In this document: in pieces, positions 14,239 through 19,227 of the stretch
Numbering within the stretch: the stretch's first letter is position 1
Layout: every line of letters starts with the position of its first letter
Source: Bacteroidia bacterium
Lineage (GTDB): Bacteria; Bacteroidota; Bacteroidia; Bacteroidales; Paludibacteraceae
Direction of reading: 5' to 3'
Length of the DNA: 19,227 nt
Assembly: GCA_021152555.1 (NCBI GenBank)
Contig: JAGKVE010000039.1
Coordinates: 1-19,227 of the forward strand
Translations under genes and position numbers: made by a program
Notes under the pieces: generated by a model
Told to the model about the DNA's origin: nothing
Databases searched by the model: none
Seen by the model: the letters and a program-made list of their open reading frames with translations, nothing else

Positions 14239-14994
14239 ATGAAAAAGATTTCTATTTTATGCCTCTTGTTAGGCCTGACAACAATGTGTGTCTTTGCTGA
14301 GCGCCGTCCGGCAAAGAAGTTAACCAATCTGCGTTTGGAGTTATCCCAGGCAGAGATTGCAGAACTGCAGCAACGCAGAGCACCTGCTGCGTATTTCACA
14401 GACCCCGATACCGTTGAGTTATCTGACGCGGCATACGCCATTGATTACGCGCAGGGAGATTACTATGTAACCGGTGAACCGGCAAAAGGTTATTATACCT
14501 TTGCTATTATGAACTGGGATACTGATTATCCTGAAATCCACTTGGACGTTAATGCCGCTTCAAAGACTCAGATTCAGGGACAAAAAGAAGTTAATCTTGA
14601 ATTTTCTTATTTGGCATTGGACGAAAACACCAAATTAACTCTTTCTAAGGCTTTCTTCTGGCTGAAATTCACAGGAGTCGATCCTAATCTGGGCGATGAT
14701 TTGTACGACATATTAGCTGTCGTTTGGGCATCGGATGGCAAAATCTATCGCTATAAAGGCAATATGGCAATATATGCGTATGACGAGAATGGCGATGATA
14801 TTAACCTCGGAGATGAGATTGATGCAGAAGTTGTAGAACCCGAACTGCCGGACGACACACCTACTGCCATCGACCAAATTGATTCCTCTTCCCTTCAGGG
14901 AGGAGACAGAGGTAGGCTTATCTTCCGCGATGGTAATGTTTATATCCTCCGCAGCGACAAGACTTACACCCTGACGGGCATTGAACTCAAATAG
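14239..14994 (+). CDS. Secreted protein of unknown function with the same C-terminal tail as the C10 protease
   Basis: I do not recognise the main part of this 251-residue protein. A signal peptide covers about 1-20 (ending VFA). A basic, Leu/Gln-rich stretch (about 21-46) leads into an acidic beta-rich domain (about 50-195) with many aromatic residues (GDYYVTGEPAKGYYTFAIMNW, LSKAFFWLKFTGV, GKIYRYKGNMAIYAYDENGDD). A short acidic linker follows. The last ~24 residues (FRDGNVYILR..KTYTLTGIELK) closely parallel the end of the protease at 840, suggesting the same export or surface-attachment route. The gene starts 17 bases after the anchor-like gene and is the last of the cluster before the terminator at 15095. 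Confidence 0.82.
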   Translation: MKKISILCLLLGLTTMCVFAERRPAKKLTNLRLELSQAEIAELQQRRAPAAYFTDPDTVELSDAAYAIDYAQGDYYVTGEPAKGYYTFAIMNWDTDYPEIHLDVNAASKTQIQGQKEVNLEFSYLALDENTKLTLSKAFFWLKFTGVDPNLGDDLYDILAVVWASDGKIYRYKGNMAIYAYDENGDDINLGDEIDAEVVEPELPDDTPTAIDQIDSSSLQGGDRGRLIFRDGNVYILRSDKTYTLTGIELK

Positions 14995-15018
14995 CATCGA
15001 CTATGCATGGGCGATTTC

Positions 15019-15040
15019 CCGGATTAGCGTAGCGGTCTGG
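15019..15040. repeat. Short stem-loop element with AGCGTAGCGGTCT core, copy 2
   Basis: The core at 15026-15038 is identical to 761-773, but the stem is CCGGA/TCTGG instead of CTAGGA/TCTAG. It lies 25 bases after the last gene of the cluster, so the two identical cores bracket the whole exported-protein cluster. Confidence 0.45.
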
Positions 15041-15094
15041 TCTCTCCGGATTGTCCGGTCCCCTTTCGCTATTCCCGCGAACCAAGATACACCT

Positions 15095-15132
15095 CCAGCC
15101 TGTTCCTTTTTAGGGCAGGCTGGTTTCTTCTT
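15095..15132 (+). terminator. Intrinsic terminator of the exported-protein cluster
   Basis: CCAGCCTG (15095-15102) pairs perfectly with CAGGCTGG (15116-15123). An inner CCT/AGG extends the hairpin around a TTTT loop, and the T-rich TTTCTTCTT follows. It lies between two convergent genes and probably stops plus-strand transcription before tcdA. Confidence 0.75.
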
Positions 15133-15147
15133 GGCAGTTTTTTATGC

Positions 15148-15957
15148 TTACTTTTTCCTCAGATCCTCTATAACCATGCTTGCTAACGTGCAGCCGAAAA
15201 CGGCGGTGACTTGCATCAGGCTCCCTTTGACAGCTTGCTCGGTCTGTACTCCGTCAGCAGAGCGGTCTGTACTCTGTAATCTCATTGCCTGCTCCATCGA
15301 ATAGACACACTTCACTTTCCTGTACGGTTTCAGGCCCATTCTCTTCATCCGTGCTCGCACAGCCTTGGCTAACGCGTCGCCCTTGATAGCCATCAGTTCG
15401 CCCGTCGTCACTTGCGTCGGGTCAAACCGCAAGGCGGCACCCATGGAGGAGAAAATCTTCACCCCTTTTGTGCGCGTCGCGTTTATAATAAGGTCTGTCT
15501 TAGCCGCCACGGAGTCGATTGCATCTATCACATAGTCATATTCCTCTATTCGAAAATCGTATGCCTTCTCTTTTTCTCCCTCCCTTGTGGGGTGAAGAGC
15601 TCCGCTCGATCGAGCGTCCTGTGGACGGTCGTAGAACTCCTTTGGGATGGGGTTATACATTCTATGTATAGCCACTATCTCCGCTTTGGGGTTGATGGTC
15701 AGCAGCCGCTCTTTCAGTACCTCTACTTTCGGCCTGCCCAATGTCTCTCTGGTCGCCGGCAACTGGCGGTTCACATTAGAGGGCTGCACGGTATCGCCAT
15801 CGACAATCGTGAGATGCGTCAGACCCGTACGGATGAGTGCCTCGGCGCACCAAGAACCTACACCTCCGACGCCGAATAGAATAACGCGCTTGGTGCGCAA
15901 CGCCTCCATCGTCTCTATGCCCAGCAACGCTTCGGACCTGCTAAAATAATCTTCCAT
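15148..15957 (-). CDS. tcdA: tRNA threonylcarbamoyladenosine dehydratase (E1-like)
   Basis: TcdA (CsdL) uses ATP to cyclise the N6-threonylcarbamoyl group of A37 in tRNAs reading ANN codons, giving ct6A. The 269-residue protein has the E1-like ATP-binding fold: GVGGVGSW (29-36), the DGDTV..SNVNRQ motif (53-65), DAIDS (145-149) and the C-terminal KCVYS and VFGCTLASMVI segments. Overall length is near that of E. coli TcdA, but an unusual hydrophilic insert (about residues 108-132, with SSGALHPTREGEKEK) lies between the second and third strands and its DNA contains a perfect 14-base palindrome. The insert keeps the frame and leaves the core motifs intact, so the protein is probably functional. 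Confidence 0.93.
   Translation of the reverse strand: MEDYFSRSEALLGIETMEALRTKRVILFGVGGVGSWCAEALIRTGLTHLTIVDGDTVQPSNVNRQLPATRETLGRPKVEVLKERLLTINPKAEIVAIHRMYNPIPKEFYDRPQDARSSGALHPTREGEKEKAYDFRIEEYDYVIDAIDSVAAKTDLIINATRTKGVKIFSSMGAALRFDPTQVTTGELMAIKGDALAKAVRARMKRMGLKPYRKVKCVYSMEQAMRLQSTDRSADGVQTEQAVKGSLMQVTAVFGCTLASMVIEDLRKK
15562..15636. repeat. In-frame palindromic insertion inside tcdA
   Basis: The DNA for the insert contains the perfect palindrome CGCTCGATCGAGCG (15603-15616) and a pyrimidine-rich run CTCCCTCCC nearby, unlike the rest of the gene. The length and the inserted, hydrophilic peptide recall small palindromic elements that insert in frame into coding genes in other bacteria. The borders are estimated from the interruption of the family pattern. 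Confidence 0.5.
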
Positions 15958-15969
15958 AGTTGTAAAAAT

Positions 15970-15995
15970 AAAGGACTCACAAGCGTGAGCCCTTT
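15970..15995 (-). terminator. Intrinsic terminator after rpsU
   Basis: AAAGG-A-CTCAC (15970-15980) and GTGAG-C-CCTTT (15985-15995) form an 11-bp stem with one mismatch and a 4-nt AAGC loop. On the minus strand it is followed by TATTTTTA. It lies between rpsU and the start of tcdA, so the two genes are probably transcribed separately or with reduced read-through. Confidence 0.75.
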
Positions 15996-16008
15996 GCTGT
16001 AATGATAA

Positions 16009-16203
16009 TTACATATCGTCGTGAGCGTGCAACGATTGCACATACTTCGCATGCGCCATCTTAATTCGCTTCAGCTCACTCGGTTTGTCGAATTGCTGAC
16101 GGCGACGGAGCTCTTTTACGACACCCGTCTTATCGAATTTGCGTTTGAATTTCTTAATCGCGCGCTCGATGTTTTCACCTTCTTTAACAGGAACGATAAT
16201 CAT
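16009..16203 (-). CDS. rpsU: Small ribosomal subunit protein bS21
   Basis: bS21 is a small basic protein of the 30S subunit that lies near the 3' end of 16S rRNA. The sequence MIIVPVKEGENIERAIKKFKRKFDKTGVVKELRRRQQF is family-typical (split here by its motifs: VKEGENIERA, FKRKFDKTG, KELRRRQQF), followed by a tail ending HAHDDM. An upstream in-frame ATG at 16210-16212 would add three residues. I chose the ATG at 16201-16203 because AGGAGG lies 8 bases before it and only 3 bases before the other one, and because the family starts at MIIVP. The strong Shine-Dalgarno sequence is unusual for Bacteroidota. Length is 64 residues, normal for the phylum. Confidence 0.95.
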   Translation of the reverse strand: MIIVPVKEGENIERAIKKFKRKFDKTGVVKELRRRQQFDKPSELKRIKMAHAKYVQSLHAHDDM

Positions 16204-16317
16204 TGCATACACCTCCTTCTATGGTACTCTCCGGGCAGTTAGCCTGTTCTGAGCAGATAGCGGATGTTTAAGTCTCCCGCCTGACTTTTATTTTGTATTA
16301 AGTAATCCCTTTTTACC

Positions 16318-16350
16318 AAAATCAAGCGCGCTACGTTAGCGCTTGATTTT
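16318..16350 (-). terminator. Strong inverted repeat downstream of tRNA-Leu
   Basis: AAAATCAAGCGC (16318-16329) pairs perfectly with GCGCTTGATTTT (16339-16350) around a 9-base loop. It is symmetric enough to act on both strands and is placed to end the tRNA transcript. Between it and the tRNA (16351-16423) are small hairpins such as GCGA/TCGC near 16382-16394 and no gene. The stretch 16204-16317 shows no further feature. Confidence 0.65.
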
Positions 16351-16423
16351 GAGAGCGAGAGCATGGCGAAAATTTACATGAGCGACATGGTCGCGAATCA
16401 TATTGAGCCATAGCTCGCGCGAG

Positions 16424-16503
16424 TACCCAGGGCCGGGATCGAACCGGCACGGTTTCCCATTGGTGTTTGAGACCAACGCGTCTACCAATTCCGCCACCTG
16501 GGC
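16424..16503 (-). tRNA. tRNA-Leu, anticodon CAA
   Basis: The 80-nt cloverleaf reads GCCCAGG for the acceptor 5' strand and CCTGGGT for the 3' strand (G-U at the first pair), with discriminator A. The D arm is GCGG...GACGC, the anticodon arm TTGGT-CTCAAAC-ACCAA with anticodon CAA (reads UUG), the variable arm 11 nt, and the T arm GCCGG-TTCGATC-CCGGC. CCA is not encoded (CTC follows), as is common in this phylum, so it must be added after transcription. Confidence 0.95.
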
Positions 16504-16526
16504 GCGCTTTTCGTGAAAAAAGCGTG

Positions 16527-16558
16527 CAAAAGTACTGCTTTTTTTTCAAATACGCAAA
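16527..16558 (-). promoter_or_regulatory. Bacteroidota-type promoter for tRNA-Leu
   Basis: On the minus strand TTTG (16555-16558) and TACTTTTG (16527-16534) are separated by exactly 20 bases, matching the TTTG / TAnnTTTG consensus. Transcription would start a few bases downstream, leaving a leader of roughly 15-20 nt before the tRNA. Confidence 0.75.
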
Positions 16559-16601
16559 TATTTTTGCACTTTTTTATAAAAAAACGGCAAATTAACTTAT
16601 T

Positions 16602-18695
16602 TTAACTTATTTCTCCCCAATTATAGGACTGTGAAATTCGCAAAATATCCAATTGGCGTTTGTATATGCGGTTGCGCTCGTCGTCGAGGAGCGGGTCTTG
16701 GTCAAGGATGGTGAGTGCCGCTTGACGTGCAAGCGCGACGAGCTGCCCGTCGGTAGCGAGGTTCGCGATATGCAAGGCGAACGGTGTGCCGGATTGCAGG
16801 GTCCCTTGCATGTCGCCAGGACCGCGTAACTGTAAGTCCGCCTCTGCTATGCGGAAACCGTCGTTCGTTGCCACCATGATATCCATACGTTTGCGTGTGT
16901 CTGCACTGATCTCCTGCTCTGTAAGCAGCACGCAGTAACTCTGCTCGGCGCCACGTCCCACGCGACCGCGTAACTGATGCAACTGGCTGAGACCGAAACG
17001 TTCAGCGTTCTGGATTATCATCACTGTCGCATTCGGCACGTTCACCCCCACTTCTATCACCGTTGTTGCAACCAGAAGCTGCGTCTCGCCGCTGATGAAA
17101 CGCTGCATCTGCAGGTCTTTGTCAGCCGCTTTCATCTGACCGTGAACCATAGAGATGCGGTAGTCAGGAAAGGCCTCGCATAACTCGTTATATCCGTTCT
17201 GCAGGTCCTGTAAGTCCAGTTTCTCGTTCTCTTTGATAAGCGGATAGACAACATATACCTGCCGTCCTGCCTCAATCTGTTTCTTGAGAAATGCATTGAT
17301 CTGTGCGCGCCTCTTGAGCGAGTAATGGATGGTCAGGACAGGCTTTCTGCCGGGCGGCAGCTCGTCAATGACTGAGACCTGCAAATCGCCATAGACGGTC
17401 ATCGCCAGTGTGCGCGGGATAGGCGTCGCGGTCATGACCAGAATATGCGGCGGTGTCTGGTTTTTGGTCCAGAGCTTCGCACGCTGCGCCACGCCGAAAC
17501 GGTGCTGCTCGTCAATAACAACGAAACCTAAGTTCTTCCATTGGACGTCATCCTCCAGCAGCGCGTGCGTTCCTATTAATATATGTATAGAGCCGTTGAG
17601 CAGCCCGTTATGGATTGGCACACGCTGTTTGGCGGTGGTAGAACCGGTGAGAAGCGCCACATGCACCGAATCGCCTAACGGCGAAAGAAACGCTTTGAGC
17701 GTCTCATAATGCTGGTTGGCGAGGATTTCCGTCGGAGCCATGATGCAGGTCTGAAAGCCGTTATCCACCGCCAGCAGGCAGCATAGTAACGCTACGAGAG
17801 TCTTGCCGGACCCTACATCGCCTTGCAGCAGACGGTTCATTTGTCTGCCGGACTTGAGATCGTCGTGTATCTCATGGATGACACGTTTCTGAGCACCCGT
17901 TAAATCGAAAGGCAAAGACTTGTACAGCGCGTGGAAACGGCTGCCTACGGTAGGCATGGCAAAGCCGGGGTTCTGCTCGCGCCGTTTCATCTGCCTCAAT
18001 ATCTGCAACTGGACGTAGAAGAGTTCCTCGAACTTGAGACGTGCACGCGCGTTCTGCATGGATAGCGTGTCTTTCGGAAAATGCACGTTCACCAATGCCT
18101 CTGTCAGCGACATCAAACGGTACTGCTGCAGGATATCCGCGCCTATGGTATCCGGCACTCCCATCTTCAAATCGGGTAGCAGGTCGGCAATGATGGCCCG
18201 TATGGCTTTGGAGTTGAGACCGTGGCGCTTCATCGTCTCTGTCGTGTTGTAGTATGGCTCCAACCCCTGCGTCATCTCCGGAGTCACTTTGTCCAGCGGC
18301 GTCAGTTCGGGATGCACAAAATTATAGACATGTTGGAACCGGCTCGGTTTGCCGAAGAGCAGGTACTTGACACCGCGTTGCAACTTGACGTACTGCACGC
18401 CCTTGAACCATACCAGCTCACACTGTTGGGTACCGTCAAAGAAGGTAGCGGAGAGACGCTGCGCCCTGCCTATTCCGATGGTGTGCCATTCGGTCACCTC
18501 GCCGATGATCTGCACGTATGTGTCCTCGTCGTCTATCTCCGCAATCTTATAGAAACGGCTCCGGTCAATGTATTTATAGGGGTATTGCCGCAACATATCC
18601 ATCGCGGTATCAACCTTCAACTCTTTACGAAGAATGTCGGCACGCTTAGCGCCGACATTCTTGCAATAGGTTATATTTCGTTGGGATAACTCCAT
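16602..18695 (-). CDS. recG: ATP-dependent DNA helicase RecG
   Basis: RecG is a superfamily 2 double-stranded DNA translocase that remodels stalled forks and branched recombination intermediates. The 697-residue protein has the family's normal length. The N-terminal wedge/OB-fold region spans about 1-250 (with YKYIDRSRFYKI and the IIGEVTEW strand). Helicase motifs follow in order: Walker A GDVGSGKT (292-299), APTEILA (320-326), DEQH (395-398), TATPIPRTLA (422-431), the TxxR-like HGQM region (518-521), TTVIEVGVNVPNA (544-556) and QLRGRVGRG (574-582). All are intact. The start at 18695 gives the expected family beginning. The tonB-family gene lies upstream on the same strand, about 100 bases away, with a repeat-rich spacer. 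Confidence 0.97.
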   Translation of the reverse strand: MELSQRNITYCKNVGAKRADILRKELKVDTAMDMLRQYPYKYIDRSRFYKIAEIDDEDTYVQIIGEVTEWHTIGIGRAQRLSATFFDGTQQCELVWFKGVQYVKLQRGVKYLLFGKPSRFQHVYNFVHPELTPLDKVTPEMTQGLEPYYNTTETMKRHGLNSKAIRAIIADLLPDLKMGVPDTIGADILQQYRLMSLTEALVNVHFPKDTLSMQNARARLKFEELFYVQLQILRQMKRREQNPGFAMPTVGSRFHALYKSLPFDLTGAQKRVIHEIHDDLKSGRQMNRLLQGDVGSGKTLVALLCCLLAVDNGFQTCIMAPTEILANQHYETLKAFLSPLGDSVHVALLTGSTTAKQRVPIHNGLLNGSIHILIGTHALLEDDVQWKNLGFVVIDEQHRFGVAQRAKLWTKNQTPPHILVMTATPIPRTLAMTVYGDLQVSVIDELPPGRKPVLTIHYSLKRRAQINAFLKKQIEAGRQVYVVYPLIKENEKLDLQDLQNGYNELCEAFPDYRISMVHGQMKAADKDLQMQRFISGETQLLVATTVIEVGVNVPNATVMIIQNAERFGLSQLHQLRGRVGRGAEQSYCVLLTEQEISADTRKRMDIMVATNDGFRIAEADLQLRGPGDMQGTLQSGTPFALHIANLATDGQLVALARQAALTILDQDPLLDDERNRIYKRQLDILRISQSYNWGEIS

Positions 18696-18698
18696 TAT

Positions 18699-18790
18699 AG
18701 ACCGCTTCGTTCAAAGTAGAAAGACCGCTTTGCTCAAAGTAGAAAGAGTCTTTGAGTCCGAAGGACGATCTTTTGTCTTTCGACTTTCTA
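18699..18790. repeat. 23-bp tandem repeat and hairpin between the tonB-family gene and recG
   Basis: AGACCGCTTCGTTCAAAGTA starts at 18699, and a near copy (AGACCGCTTTGCTCAAAGTA) starts 23 bases later at 18722. Downstream, AGTAGAAAG (18739-18746 region) pairs with CTTTCTACT (from 18784), enclosing GTCC/GGAC (18757-18766). The cores AGACCGCTTCGTT and AGACCGCTTTGCT are reverse-oriented relatives of the AGCGTAGCGGTCT element at 761 and 15026. The hairpin may act as a terminator for the tonB-family gene. Confidence 0.6.
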
Positions 18791-18795
18791 CTAAA

Positions 18796-19227
18796 TTATT
18801 GGAGCTTAAAGTTAACCGGCACTGTGTATTTCACGCGCACGGGTTTGCCACGTTGCTGACCGGGTTTCCATTTCGGCATGGACTTGATAACGCGTACAGC
18901 CTCTTTATCCAGCGATGAGTCACCGCCTGAACGAACAACCTCAACCTCAACAATCGAACCGTCTTTATTAACCACAAACTGGCATATTACACGGCCTTGA
19001 ATACCGTTCTCTTGCGCGATAACCGGGTATTTGACGTTCTCACTGAGGTATTTGAACAATGCCTGTTGCCCGCCCGGGAACTCCGGCATCTTCTCTACAA
19101 CAACGAATACGACCTCTTCTTCCTCTTCCTCTTCAGGGGCCTCGACAGGTGCCGCGATAACAACTTCCTCGGCCTTGTCATCTTCGGCGTTAACCTCGAT
19201 GGACTCTGTCTCGACGTTATCTTCAAC
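18796..19227 (-). CDS. TonB-family protein, C-terminal part (runs off the window)
   Basis: The frame is open to the edge of the window, so the start lies beyond 19227; an internal ATG at 19087-19089 is not the real start. What is visible is an acidic Glu/Val-rich linker (VETESIEV..., then a run of Glu, ending FVVVEKMPEFPGG) and a complete TonB C-terminal domain: LFKYLSENVKYPVIAQENG, GRVICQFVVNKDGSI, VVRSGG..LDKEAVRVIKSMPKWKPGQQRGKPV, VKYTVPVNFKL. TonB-type proteins couple the inner-membrane proton-motive force to outer-membrane transporters. The N-terminal membrane anchor is not in the window. The acidic linker, instead of the usual Pro/Lys-rich one, is common in Bacteroidota homologues. Confidence 0.9.
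   Translation of the reverse strand, partial: VEDNVETESIEVNAEDDKAEEVVIAAPVEAPEEEEEEEVVFVVVEKMPEFPGGQQALFKYLSENVKYPVIAQENGIQGRVICQFVVNKDGSIVEVEVVRSGGDSSLDKEAVRVIKSMPKWKPGQQRGKPVRVKYTVPVNFKLQ

Noticed and set aside
16204..16212. Upstream ATG (MYA) as the rpsU start
   Set aside because: It lies only three bases from AGGAGG, while the ATG at 16201-16203 has an 8-base spacing and gives the family's usual MIIVP start.
18796..19089. A complete 97-residue protein starting at the ATG at 19087-19089
   Set aside because: The frame stays open to the window edge and the upstream acidic linker leads smoothly into the TonB domain, so this is the end of a longer gene.

Overview
The window comes from a member of the Bacteroidales (Bacteroidota). 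Two promoters match the phylum's TTTG / TAnnTTTG consensus. There is a C10 (streptopain-type) protease, BspA-type leucine-rich repeats, GLUG-like, FGE-like, InlB-type and Listeria-Bacteroides repeats, and C-terminal tails resembling type IX secretion (T9SS) sorting signals. A conserved block at the right edge carries tcdA, rpsU, tRNA-Leu, recG and a tonB-family gene. I cannot place it below order level.

Layout. Bases 1-839 hold no convincing protein gene, but they look like a ~500-nt structured RNA gene with a promoter near 179-210, a 10-bp long-range closing helix and two tandem terminators. Bases 840-14994 are a seven-gene plus-strand cluster for exported proteins: a C10 protease; a small cytosolic protein of unknown function; a 2153-residue BspA-like adhesin; a GLUG-like protein; a short InlB-repeat protein; an FGE-fold protein; a T9SS-tailed repeat protein; and a last secreted protein whose tail matches that of the protease. 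(The small protein is the only member without a signal peptide, so the cluster is seven exported genes plus this one.) The cluster ends at a terminator at 15095-15132. Bases 15148-19227 are minus-strand housekeeping genes.

The most interesting part is 2872-14221. Three of the four genes upstream of the last repeat protein stop at the same point, in the middle of an InlB-type repeat (tail GGSVQVVNP), and none of the four carries a sorting tail. The protein encoded at 12725-14221 starts, directly after its signal peptide, with the missing second half of such a repeat and ends in a T9SS-like tail. I propose a set of different head proteins that could dock to one common anchor by split-repeat complementation. 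Near-identical DNA at the junctions (tail, stop, spacer and next signal peptide) suggests that heads are gained, lost or exchanged by recombination. The alternatives are decay of one large gene or simple cassette duplication. The split is seen in the sequence; the docking is inference.

The adhesin gene and the small gene before it are visibly more AT-rich than the recG-tonB block, which fits an accessory island beside core genes.
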